Shown here: piece by piece, positions 1 to 9,539 of the stretch
Position numbering within the stretch: position 1 is the first letter of the stretch
How the letters are laid out: every line of letters begins with the position of its first letter
Origin: Forficula auricularia
Lineage: Eukaryota; Arthropoda; Insecta; Dermaptera; Forficulidae
Reading direction: 5' to 3'
Assembly: GCA_024734495.1 (NCBI GenBank)
Contig: JALMQS010000099.1
Location: 66,934,291 to 66,998,290, forward strand
DNA: 64,000 bases
The notes under the pieces: generated by a model
Told to the model about the DNA's origin: nothing
The model's input: only the letters and a program-made list of their open reading frames with translations
Database searches by the model: none
Position numbers and translations under genes: made by a program

Positions 1-965
1 TCACTTAATATTTGAAAAAAATCACCTTCATTCGATTCGCGATTGAATCAAATATAGGAAACATACGATTAATTAATGGCAATCACCTAACATACGTGCT
101 AATAGATCGGGCGCTCTGGACTGGGAGATTGAATATATAACATCTCAGATTTCAAATTTATTTGGTGATCCATCCAAGTGTCATGCGGGCTAAACGCAAT
201 AATGACGTTGGATTATAGCTAAATGGATCATATCTTTTTCATTCTCTCTTGGTCCAGACTTAAGACTCAGAAGACTCCAATACCTTCAACCAGCAGTAGT
301 CTCGCGTTATTTATCTTGTTCAAAAAGCGCGATCAAAACAATTCTCATTAATGTGTTAATTATTCTTTAAATTATTAATGAGAAAATTATAAATTTATTT
401 AACTTCATTATTTCAAGTTAGAAATATATAAGTTCAGATATTCATTTTCACTTAATATTTGAAAAAAAATCACCTTCATTCGATTCGCGATTGAATCAAA
501 TATAGGAAACATACGATTAATTAATGGCAATCACCTAACATACGTGCTAATAGATCGGGCGCTCTGGACTGGGAGATTGAATATATAACATCTCAGATTT
601 CAAATTTATTTGGTGATCCATCCAAGTGTCATGCGGGCTAAACGCAATAATGACGTTGGATTATAGCTAAATGGATCATATCTTTTTTCATTCTCCCTTG
701 GTCCAGACTTAAGACTCAGCAGACTCCAATACCTTCAACCAGCAGTAGTCTCGCGATATTTATCTTGTTCAAAAAGTGCGTTCAAAAGAATTTTCATTAA
801 TGTGTTAATTATTCTTTAATTTATTAATGAGAAAATTATAAATTTATTTAACTTCATTATTTCAAGTTAGAAATATATAAGTTCAGATATTATTTTCACT
901 TAATATTTGACAAAAATCACCTTCATTCGATTCGCGATTGAATCAAATATAGGAAACATACGATT
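1..965. repeat. Satellite array, ~447-bp unit, 2.2 copies
   Basis: The anchor CTTAATATTT recurs at 4, 451 and 899, giving periods of 447 and 448 bp. The first two units are almost identical along their length, including a GC-richer part with GATCGGGCGCTCTGG and a TTCGATTCGCGATTGAATC partial palindrome. The third unit breaks off after CATACGATT near 965, where unrelated sequence begins. The first unit starts at the window edge, so the array probably continues to the left. No reading frame is conserved. The near identity of the units suggests recent tandem amplification. Confidence 0.93.
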
Positions 966-1339
966 GGATATGGACTTGTCCCGACATGTATCCTGGATTA
1001 TTATAAACGTGCCCAATCTTATATTTCGCACTCTTTCATTTCTTCCAGAATGAGACATTCTACCCCAATTGCATTTCAGAGAATTTATTATTTTTTTAAT
1101 TTTTATCTTTAATTGTTTTTAAAATATTTTCAATGAAATAAGGGAATAAATTTTTCCAAATTTCGGTCGATTCTTTTCATTTACTTTTGAGGAAAGAAAA
1201 AATTTATCGAATACATTTTTTCATTAAATAATTATACCTAAATACAATGAATTTATTTTTATTAGGAAGATTTTTTAATCAAATAAATGATGATTTACAA
1301 TGAAAAATTACATGATTTACAATGTAATTTTAATGATAT
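966..1339. other. AT-rich spacer, nothing recognised
   Basis: Sequence between the satellite and the Jockey remnant. It is A/T-rich with homopolymer runs, and no gene or repeat boundary was seen. Confidence 0.5.
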
Positions 1340-2183
1340 TTCCATTGACTTATCATTAAGGTGGGATTTATTGGTTTCGAGAAGGTTTGGCATGTTCACG
1401 TGAAGCGTTGTGGTAGGTTGATTGCTCTGTATCTTTTTAATCTTGTAGGTGGTAATGGATTTATACGTACTCATTTGGGTGGTGAGTTAGTTTGTTTAGG
1501 TACTTTTTTTTATAAAAATGATGAGAGAAGGAGTTACACCAAAAAGGTGCAACCCCTAAAGGCCAGGGTTGGCCCCTCCATCGTGAAAAGAAGAAGAAGT
1601 GGCTATGTTCTCTTATTTCGTCTTTGACGGAAGTTCTTTCTATATCTTTTAGTATAGTAGTGTTTGGTACCCCTCTGGGGGAATCAGCGATTGCTCTCAG
1701 CGCTTTGTTTTGGAATCTTTGAATAATTTCTATGTTGGATTCAGCTGCCGAACCCCAGAGTTGTATGCCATATGTCCATATTGGTTTTATTATTGTTTTG
1801 TAGATGAGTATTTGGTTGGTTTTAGTCATTTGAGAGCGTCTACCAATTAGCCAGCATGATTTTTGAAGTTCAAGACCCAGTTGTTTGTGTTTCGTCTTGA
1901 TGTCCTTTTTCCAGGTCAGTCTTCTGTCTAGGTGCATCCCAAGGTACTTTGCTTGGCTAATTTGAGGAATAGGTTAATTGAAGATTTTGATCGTGGGACA
2001 AGAGAGCTTTTTTAGGGTGAAGGTTACATGAGCTGATTTAGTCTCATTGACGTTGATTCTCCAAGTGGTGAGACACTTTTCGATATCAATGAGGCTTTTT
2101 TGTAGTTGGAGCGAGGCTAATTGTGGGTCTTTGTGGGATGTAAGGATAGCCGTATCGTCAGCAAAGGTTGCAATGGTTGTCAA
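1340..2183 (-). pseudogene. Jockey-type non-LTR retrotransposon, 3' remnant of the reverse transcriptase ORF
   Basis: Read on the minus strand, the fragment opens with the reverse transcriptase catalytic block FADDTAIL, in which the two aspartates bind metal. It continues through typical Jockey-clade text (TWRINVNETK, KYLGMHLDRRLTW, PIWTYGIQLWG, ALRAIADSPRGVPN) and ends with HPNEYV then NPLPPTRLKRYRAINLP. It is dead: an in-frame TAA follows KIFN near 1975, a ~100-bp insertion lies at about 1503-1602, and a frameshift after HPNEYV near 1461 moves the last ~20 codons to another frame, with the stop at 1396-1398. An AATAAA lies just past the stop. The 5' side is truncated directly before the FADD block, as is usual for LINE copies. 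The clade call is from motif recognition only. Confidence 0.85.
1503..1602 (-). repeat. ~100-bp dispersed repeat inserted in the Jockey remnant
   Basis: This segment interrupts the Jockey C-terminus between DEIREHS and LNKLTHHPN. On the minus strand it runs from a TTCTTCTTCTTTTCAC pyrimidine stretch to a CTTTAGGGGTTGCACC core and A-rich sequence. A related copy on the + strand at 9392-9482 has the same order of blocks, so this is a mobile or dispersed repeat. The family is unknown. Confidence 0.6.
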
Positions 2184-2689
2184 GTTTAATCAAATAAATA
2201 AGAATTAACAGATGTTTATAATGGGGTGTTCATTTTCGAAATTCATACGAAATTTGTTTTTAATAAAATTAATCATTTATTTTTTCTAATAAAATTTCCT
2301 CGGTAGACTTGCAAGCTAAAGCGTTCTTGATCAGTGATAAGAATGGGGAATCCGGAGCGACAATTTTTTTTTTATGACTTAACTTTTTTGAATTATCGTG
2401 GATTATGGGAATCTAGACAAACCGACATTAGATATTATTATGGGACCTGAATGAACTCTCTACGACCTTTCTTTTTTTCGCTATTGTGGGTTTAGAAATC
2501 CGAATTAACATACATGAACGAATGAACATTTCTCAGTTTCAGACATTTCTCAAACCAAAACACAAAAACTAAAGAAGGCAAAATATTAATTACTACTTAA
2601 AAAAAAAATTAATAGCTCGTACAGATATTTAGTTTTTTTCAAATTGTGATTAATTTTATTAAGATTTGAACTTTTATTTATTTATTGAC
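2184..2689. other. AT-rich sequence, degenerate dispersed repeat
   Basis: No gene. The stretch at about 2450-2570 (CTACGACCTTTC … CAGACATTTCTCAAAC) resembles blocks near 16380-16515, 21835-21920, 33205-33545 and 50415-50635, suggesting an old dispersed repeat. Boundaries could not be set. Confidence 0.4.
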
Positions 2690-3345
2690 TATCTAGACAA
2701 AAAACAAAGCGAGAAGCTAAAAATTTATTTATTATTTATTTGCATCTCTTACTTTTACGATTAGACATACTTTTACTTAAAGAACTTATAGAGCGGGTCA
2801 TAACCAATCTTAATTGTATATAAAACAAAAATAATAATAATAATAATGATGTAACCGAGAAATTATCGAAGTCACTCAATGACCCGCTCTAAGAAATTTT
2901 AACCTGTACATATTTTTTATTTTATTTTATTTATTTTTTGATTCCTGTACATATTTTTATTTTTATTTTATTTTGTATTTTCAATTTTTGACTTTTTGTT
3001 CTTATTTGACTATATGGTTTTTGTACATATTTTTGGTTTATATTAATTGTTTTTTGTTTTTGATTGTATTTCTGTGTTCATTCTTTTTATTTGTGTAAAT
3101 ATTTTTAGTTTTTATTGTTTTTATTAATTTTGATAATATGTATATAATTCTAAGATAATATGCGTCTTCTGTAAATAAGGAGGAAGAGAGATAGATGTAA
3201 ACCACCACCAATTTGAGACCCACTTTTGTAAATAATTATAATCTGTTGTAAAAGGAGGCCCCTCCTGCATTCTCAAATAAATATTAGTACATAGGGCGCC
3301 ATGGAAAAAAAGGCGCCACGACTCGGAAAAGTTTGGTAACCCTGG
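2690..3345. repeat. Broken hAT-type MITE copy split by insertions
   Basis: The pieces at 2708-2775 (GAGAAGCTAAAAATTTATTT … ACGATTAGACATACTTTTA) and 3292-3345 (GGCGCCATGG … GGAAAAGTTTGGTAACCCTG) match, in order, the inner and right parts of the complete element at 10913-11127. About 515 bp of other sequence lies between them, including the small MITE at 2789-2891 and T-rich DNA. The left terminus is missing. Confidence 0.65.
2789..2891. mobile_element. Small TA-flanked MITE with perfect 13-bp terminal inverted repeats
   Basis: TAGAGCGGGTCAT at the left end is exactly inverted as ATGACCCGCTCTA at the right end, about 103 bp apart. The terminal TA on each side fits a Tc1/mariner-type TA target duplication. 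The interior is A/T-rich with an (AAT)n run and codes for nothing. It sits inside the broken hAT-type MITE, so it inserted later. Confidence 0.7.
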
Positions 3346-4968
3346 TGTAGAAGATGGGTTACAAGAGCTAATGAAGATGTATGACACTCCTGAATTTTCA
3401 AACTTACCTAGATATTTACAGGCTGCAACAATGTGACCCACTAATTCAAAATCGTATTTATTCCAAGTTATATTTTGTAGTATGCAAGAAAGCTTGCCGT
3501 TTCTTCCACAAATCATTAAAAGAAAATTAACTTCATTTCAACTTGTAATCGTTTTAGCCTAAAAAACAAACAAAAACAAAACAATTGAGTTCTCAGTCAT
3601 GAATTGTCAGAGTACTTTACTTGACCTCTGGGAACAGTACTTAGTGATGATATTAACTTCTTGAATAGAATATTTAATTTGTGAATTACACAATGCATTC
3701 ATTCACTCATCATAATAAATATAACCGACAACTTCATCATGACCAGGAAAATTTATTCTCTGATGTTAATTATTATTACTAACAAAAAACAAAAGCAAAT
3801 AATTATAATACTTATGTTAATTATTCAAATGAACTCAAATTATTATTTCTCATGATTCTTAATTCTTGGAGGAAAATATTAAATTATAAAGCGGATAAAA
3901 ATATCTCTTCAAGCTAGCTGATTAAGCTGAAAAAACGAATCTAAAATATTTTTTTTAGGCTTCAATACAAGCTTTAAACAGAACCCTCTATAATTCTCAC
4001 CACAATGTACTACTATATTTGTCAATTTGTTCTAGCATTTTAGCTTCTTCGCTAAATAAGATAGACTTAAAATATTAATTTACAATTTATATGTAGTGAA
4101 TTTATACAAAAAATTTTAATCATTATTTTGGGGTGCGAAAATAAAAATAATTAAATAAATAGATTAGTAAAGGTTTGAAAATATCATAAATAGCTCGGCA
4201 AGGCTATATTGGTGAAAATACCTTTGAATATATTTCGAGCATCTAGAGTCGTAAGTTTTCTTAAGCCCCTTTATATAGGCAACCGAACATACAGTGTCTT
4301 TTCTTAGATCTTTCCTAAGATCTGTGACTGTCTTTTTTTCTTTTAAGGTATAAGGGAGGGCAAAAAATATTTTATAAATTTCTTATGTTCTTTTCAATTT
4401 TCTATGACTTGTCTCTTATAAATTTTATTTTTTGTAATATTTTTAACCGAGTTTAATTGTTAATTTAACGATTTTCAATTTCTGTTATACATTTTCTTGG
4501 ATATTTTTATTTTATCTAAATGTCTGAAGAAGATTTTCTGGTTGGATCACCTATAGTGAAATTAGAAAATTTAAGTAAATTTCAACAAACTTTCTAATAT
4601 GAAATTAAATTTCAAAATACATTTTTGATTGTTTTATTGTATAAAATAAATAAAAATAATTTATAAAAACAATCTCAAAACGTTTGATAAAAAAAAAAAA
4701 AAATCAAAACTTTTTCGAGAAATATTCTCTTTTTATCAAGTGATTTATTAATTGAGAATTTATCCCGAACAATTTTGATTTTTTTATTAAATGGTTTGAG
4801 TTTTGTTTTCATCAAGAATTGACTTAATTTATTATGTTATATTTTTAATAACCAAAACTTGAGGGCTAAACATTCTACATAACATTTTTGAAGATTTGTT
4901 TTTCAATGTTATAACCACTTAGTTTGACCTCGAATGACAAGCAACTTTGCGCGGAATGCTTTTTTCCC
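3346..4968. other. AT-rich DNA without recognisable genes
   Basis: No plausible exon or repeat pair was found. There is a short inverted repeat (CTTAGATC / GATCTTAGG-like) near 4303-4323 and an A-run near 4690. Confidence 0.45.
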
Positions 4969-5132
4969 GAAGGGTGAACCGCGATTGGAATTAGGTGTAC
5001 ACGTCTTTGGAATTATGTGGAATTGTTTTGGGATTCATTAAATAATGCCCCTACATCTATTGTTTTCTACTTGGGAATGAAAGTGGAAATGGAAGTAAGT
5101 GTACACGATATTAGGTCGCGGTTAACCCCTCG
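4969..5132. mobile_element. MITE family A, copy 1 (164 bp)
   Basis: Terminal inverted repeats read GAAGGGTGAACCGCGA on the left and, inverted, GAGGGGTTAACCGCGA on the right. Inside lie GTGTACACG motifs near both ends. A second copy at 50659-50822 has the same 164-bp length and high identity throughout, including ATTAGGTGTACACG and GATATTAGGTCGCGG. There is no reading frame. The superfamily is undetermined because no clear target duplication was found. Confidence 0.88.
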
Positions 5133-5270
5133 TTATTAGCACTCGAGTTCATTTCCAGACGGGGTGAATACAACCCTTCTAATAATCTTATAATAATAAA
5201 AATTATTCGAAATACCAATGATTCAAATGTTGACAATCCATCATCGTAATTTTCTTTCGTGGTCATCATT

Positions 5271-5311
5271 TGTATTGATTGTTGAAGACATGAAGGAATC
5301 GACTTAAATCT
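5271..5311 (+). repeat. Fragment related to the 118-bp tandem repeat
   Basis: The run TTGAAGACATGAAGGAATCG followed by ACTTAAAT closely resembles the end of each 118-bp unit at 7840-8192 (CTGAAGACATGGAGGAATCG). It is a dispersed single copy. Confidence 0.55.
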
Positions 5312-6599
5312 TATATATTCATTGATAACCAAAAAACATTTAAATAGTGAAGGTTTAAATAGCAATAGTAACCATTAATTTTGTGATTTTAAATAATAAA
5401 CGCTATAAATAAGGTATAGCAAGAGCCCTTGCCCGAATTTTGTAGATTTAATCAATTCTAGCATTTTATAATTTTATAACATCCGTGTTATATCCAAAAA
5501 GTAAAAAACATTTAAAAAGTTTTATTATGCAGGTAAATATTTTCAGTTATTGAATAAATAATAAATTCTTAAATAATTGTGTAGCCGTATTTTCTCTCTC
5601 TTCCCGGAGCTATAAAATGACTTCGTGATGTTTACTACGCTTGAATACAAAATTACCTTGGTGTAATTTATTATTCATTAATTTCTTTTATTATCTTTAT
5701 TATACAAAAAGATTAAAACTTTATTCAAAAATGAAATTGCTCGATTCCCATAAGAACCACAAACACCCGCATTTCATAATTAAATATAGAACATAAAAAT
5801 ATGCGCCCATTATCATAAAAAACTCAGAAATGTTCATTAGGGACCAGTTTGGACAAAATTTAGTTCTAGTAAAATTACTTAGAGCCCATTTATTCACCTC
5901 CAGACAAACTTCTTGTAATATTTCAATCCTAACAAATTCAACTCACCGTGAGATCTGAGGGTAACCATCCAATGTTAGAACCAAATATGATTTTGTCTCC
6001 CGTTTGAATAAATTGAATAAATTTTTTAAGACCCTCTCGCAAATTTTGTTCATTTGGAAGCTGAAAATTTGCAATTTGTCACAAAGATGCAAATTGTCAA
6101 TATAAAATTTCAGCGCTTTACAAGAAAATGCCTAATGTAACGATTTTATTTTATTTTTTCTCATTATCTTCATTTTTGAATCGGAAACATGAAATAAGAA
6201 ATTCAAAAATATCTTAATTTTAGATATTTGGTTTGGAACCAGAAAGAACTTTATACGACAACTCTTCAAACATTTTCAAACATTATTCGAAAAAAAGTGT
6301 TCGAGTGGATGAAGGTATAACACTCCACCCGCCCAGCATGCTTCGCCTGCCGAACGTACGGAGTATAATATAAAAGTTCAAATTGCTGATAGCTATAGCA
6401 GGCTTGGAATTTCCAAACAAATCCCGAAAGATTACCATCTATAAATCCTAGGATTGAACCCAAAGGGTGAAAACAACCCTTTTGACATGCAATAAAAATT
6501 ATCCATGACACCTCGGATTTAGTTGATGACAAACTCTTTTCTGTTTAAAGAAAATTAATTTTAGTTTTAAGTATTAATATAATTGTATATTTTTCTAAT
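5312..6599. other. AT-rich DNA without recognisable genes
   Basis: No supported feature. The run near 6233-6262 (GGAACCAGAAAGAACTTTAT) again resembles the degenerate dispersed block near 2450 and 16380. Confidence 0.4.
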
Positions 6600-6624
6600 T
6601 ATATTCATTTTTGAATCGGAAATT

Positions 6625-6720
6625 CTGAAACTAATTTTAATTTTTTTCTCTTTTTGTTTCAGGTAAGCATCTTTTGAAATATTTTTCATAATAAATTCAT
6701 AAGCACGTGCCGTGAGTACA
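6625..6720 (+). promoter_or_regulatory. Recursive-splicing-like module A (acceptor + GTAAGC + second donor)
   Basis: A strong pyrimidine tract ends in TTTTTGTTTCAG at 6662 and is directly followed by GTAAGC. This is the juxtaposed 3'/5' splice-site layout of ratchet (recursive) splice points. A second good donor, GTGAGTAC, starts at 6712, so 6663-6711 would be a 49-nt RS-exon. A homologous module with the same 49-nt spacing lies at 46552-46600. The acceptor and first 23 exon bases are identical between the two, while the rest has diverged. All three reading frames through the 49 nt contain a stop. It could instead be part of an old dispersed repeat. Confidence 0.45.
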
Positions 6721-7497
6721 AATGCTAATTTATTTCTCATTAACCAATTAGGATGAAGCTAATATACTTAATTTATTTTTTATTTTAATATTTTCCCTAA
6801 TCAAGAATAGATATGCCTAGTAAGGACATATTCAGATATGGTTATTTTGATGTATTTGAATTCCAATATTATAAAATTAACTTTTAATTTTGGAATTTTA
6901 CCTCTAAGTATACTTTTATAAGATTATTACAAGTAATAAAAAAATGTCACTTTGCTTCCACTAAGCATTTGTCTTTGTAGACGATACATAGAAAAAAATA
7001 AATTAAGAGATATGACATTTAAAACTTGAGTTTCTTATTTGCACAAAATATCACAGTAAAAGTTAAATCGTTAGATACCTTTGGGGTTTTCAGGATTTTA
7101 CAAGTTAAAGTAAATATTATTATTATTATTTTCAGTAATAATCAAGAATTATATTATGTTCTTTTTTGTCTGTAATTTTTATAAAATTAATTTGTAACAG
7201 AAGTTATATTATATATCTATTGCATGGAAATATTTAGCAACCCTTATATTACGAGCTCAGATCCTGGAGTATTCAGAGCACAAATTTGGTCTATGTTTGT
7301 TGTTAACTCTGTCCTTTCCCTGCTCTATAGATAACTACGATGGTTTGTTCGAACAACTTAAATTCAATAATCCTCCCTAAAGCCTTACTGGTAAGGTATA
7401 CCCAATTTTCGAACACTCAACACTAATATCTGTCAAAGTGGATAAGAATCGAACTAAGGTATTCGCCAATTCGTTGATCTCTTTACAACCTCTAGGG
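6721..7497. other. AT-rich DNA without recognisable genes
   Basis: The first ~60 bp still aligns with the sequence downstream of the 46.55-kb module (for example CCAATTAGGAT versus CCAATCAGGAT). Nothing else was recognised. Confidence 0.4.
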
Positions 7498-7624
7498 CAG
7501 GGGTTCTCAATGGGTCTGCTGCGAAATCGCTCGATTTTTCCAATGACCTAAGAATCTCAAAAAATTTGAGAGACAGGAACTCACGTTTTGTCCCCATGTT
7601 TCCAGTGACCTACAACCTTCAGTT
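7498..7624. repeat. Possible hAT-type MITE end
   Basis: GGCAGGGGTTCTCAATGGGT resembles the CAGGGGTTCCCAA type of terminus seen in hAT MITEs such as the one at 10913. No matching right end was found, so this is a tentative single-ended fragment. Confidence 0.3.
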
Positions 7625-7715
7625 GATAAAGATAAGAGTAAATAAATATTATATTTAATATTCATTTACTATGAGTTAATGATTCTTGGTCACTTGTTTC
7701 ACATTAAAATTAAAT
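7625..7715. repeat. Dispersed repeat, inverted relative to 9205-9297
   Basis: GATAAAGATAAGAGTAAATA … GGTCACTTGTTTCACATTAA is found in reverse complement at 9205-9297, with few differences over about 90 bp. The two copies are 1.5 kb apart and flank the 118-bp repeat, the dispersed repeat at 8795 and a foldback element. Confidence 0.8.
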
Positions 7716-7839
7716 AAACTGCAACGTATCGTTGCTAAACTTTATCCAAATTCATTTGAAATATTAATATGTTTATTCCTTTATTATTAATCAGATATCA
7801 CTTGCTATTTGCAGTTCATATTGACTTTAAGTAAAAAAT

Positions 7840-8192
7840 AATAATCGATTCTCATTTAATAGTCGAGGAATAACCATTCTACATTGAATTTTGACGTTTC
7901 GGTTATTATTGGTAACCATTGCTGAAGACATGGAGGAATCGACTTAAAATCAAAAATAGCGATCGATTCTCATCTAATACTTGAGGAATAACAATTCTAC
8001 ATTAGGTTTTGACGTTTCGATTATTATTGGTAACCATTGCTGAGGACATGGAGGAATCGACTTAAAATCAAAAATAACGATCGATTCTTATCTAATACTA
8101 GCGGAATAACCTTATTGCATTCCATTTTTGATGTTTTGACTATTAATGGCAACCCTACTGATAACGTGGAAGAATCGACTTAAAATCAATCT
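7840..8192. repeat. 118-bp tandem repeat, three units
   Basis: The anchor ATCGATT recurs at 7844, 7962 and 8080, an exact 118-bp period. Each unit carries GACGTTTCG or a variant, then TATT.TTGG.AACC, then GA.GACATGGAGGAATCGACT or a variant. The first two units are the most alike and the third is more diverged. Related single fragments lie near 5271 and 54335. Confidence 0.9.
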
Positions 8193-8693
8193 TCAGCAAA
8201 GGTAACGGATAAAAAAACAACGCAGTTGCTATGGTTACTTATAAAATTTCCTCCCAAATTTTTATCATTTCACAGCGAGAAGCCTAACCATTCTTACTTA
8301 AACAAGTTTAAATGAGCTATATTACCGATCAAATGAATAAATTTTAAAGTTTTTTTTTAAATTTTGGTAAAATAAGGAATTAAAAAAAAAGTACAATCTT
8401 ACTCTAGAGTAAAGTACTTTAAAATATACTTTTACTAAAAACTTTATTTAACCTTTTTTGTTGTCCCCAAAGTACTTAATTAGGATTTTAAATTTCATCA
8501 AAATTGGTTAAGTCATTTTCAAGATATTTAGAAAAAACTAAAAAGTACTGAAATAAAGTACTAATGTTTGTAGGCCGATATGTACCAAAAACTAATCAGC
8601 GCTTCATTTTGTTAAACTAATGGTAGGTTTTCAATTTCATTTCAATCGGTGCAAAGGTGTGGAAAAAATCGTGGACGAAAAAAACGATAACAT

Positions 8694-8723
8694 ACATCCA
8701 TCCATCCATCCATCCATCCATCC
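8694..8723. repeat. (CATC)n microsatellite
   Basis: About seven CATC units. Confidence 0.9.
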
Positions 8724-8794
8724 CACGCACTTCCAAAAAAATGGCACTTTTTGGCCTCTCGGCGAGATCCTGGTAATTTTTGGCAAAATCGCCA

Positions 8795-8950
8795 CGTGCT
8801 AAAATTCAACCTAATTGAATACTACAATTTGTGACCTATAATTGAGTCCATGGCTTCCGTAGTCTTTACCAGAGGACCCTTTGAAGGCCCGCTTGGCGCG
8901 AGACCGATTACAATACTTTACCCATGCTTCGCATTGGATAAAAGTAAAAA
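8795..8950 (+). repeat. Dispersed repeat R1, truncated copy
   Basis: CACGTGCTAA, then GGCTTCCGTAGTCTTTACC, AGGACCCTTTGAAG, GCGAGACCGAT and ATTGGATAAAAGTAAA, match 63410-63565 in the same order. A third locus on the minus strand at 35384-35474 shares the later part. Here the copy ends where the foldback element at 8949 begins. No transfer-RNA promoter boxes were recognised, so SINE status is unproven. Confidence 0.8.
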
Positions 8951-9207
8951 TTATTAAAAGATGTAAAAAATTTTTCAATATATATATTTCGGGCTATCAA
9001 CCCATCTTCAAGAAGTACAGAGAATAACTAATTTAACTTATTGAATGCTAGGTTATATATATGTTTAGTGAACAGAGGGAAAAAATGTTTTCTTTATTTA
9101 AATTATTTTAAAGGACAATTAGTTATTCTCTGTACTTCTTGAAGATGGGTTGATAGCCCGAAATATATATATTGAAAAAAATTTACATCTTTTAATAATT
9201 TTTTAAT
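8949..9207. mobile_element. Foldback element with hairpin motif
   Basis: The left arm (about 8949-9034) is repeated in inverted form at about 9110-9207 with very few mismatches, separated by a spacer of about 75 bp. Near the inner part of each arm is TTGAAGA-T-GGG…CCC-GAAAT, a variant of the CTGAWGA/GAAA hairpin seen at 20.36, 29.15 and 40.27 kb. There is no coding capacity. It directly abuts the dispersed repeat copy at 8795. Confidence 0.88.
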
Positions 9208-9297
9208 TTTAATGTGAAACAAGTGACCAAGAATCCTTAACTCATAGTAAATGAATATTGAATATAATATTTATTTACTCTTATCTTTATTAAAGAT
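9205..9297. repeat. Inverted partner of the repeat at 7625-7715
   Basis: Reverse complement of 7625-7715 (TAATGTGAAACAAGTGACCA … TTACTCTTATCTTTAT). The following text, AAAGATGTTTGAGCTTGCAC then CAACACCA, recurs near 32360, which marks a wider repeat family. Confidence 0.78.
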
Positions 9298-9391
9298 GTT
9301 TGAGCTTGCACCAACACCACAATCTCTACTAACCTTCAGTTGTTTAAAATCCGCATCCACGGATACCTTCTGCTCGGACCTAGGCCCTATA

Positions 9392-9482
9392 TTTCTTCCT
9401 CTTCTTAACTTTTCACAATTTAGGGGTCAATTTAGGCCTATAGGAGTTGCACCTTCTTCTCGTATCAATAACATTAATAAAA
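9392..9482 (+). repeat. Second copy of the ~100-bp repeat found in the Jockey remnant
   Basis: TTCTTCCTCTTCTTAAC, TTTTCACAATTTAGGGG and TAGGAGTTGCACCTTC are in the same order as on the minus strand at 1503-1602. The open frame across it is not a gene. Confidence 0.6.
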
Positions 9483-9539
9483 TGCATATACCAATTCTTA
9501 AACAAACGGAACTTAGATTAGATGGTCACTAATCCAAGA

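Noticed and set aside
1..965. CRISPR-like array
   Set aside because: Units are contiguous 447-bp repeats without spacers in a eukaryotic context; it is satellite DNA.
7900..8060. CTGAAGAC and GACGTTTCG in the 118-bp repeat as another hammerhead-like hairpin
   Set aside because: The two blocks are on the same strand in the wrong relative orientation and do not bracket a proper stem.
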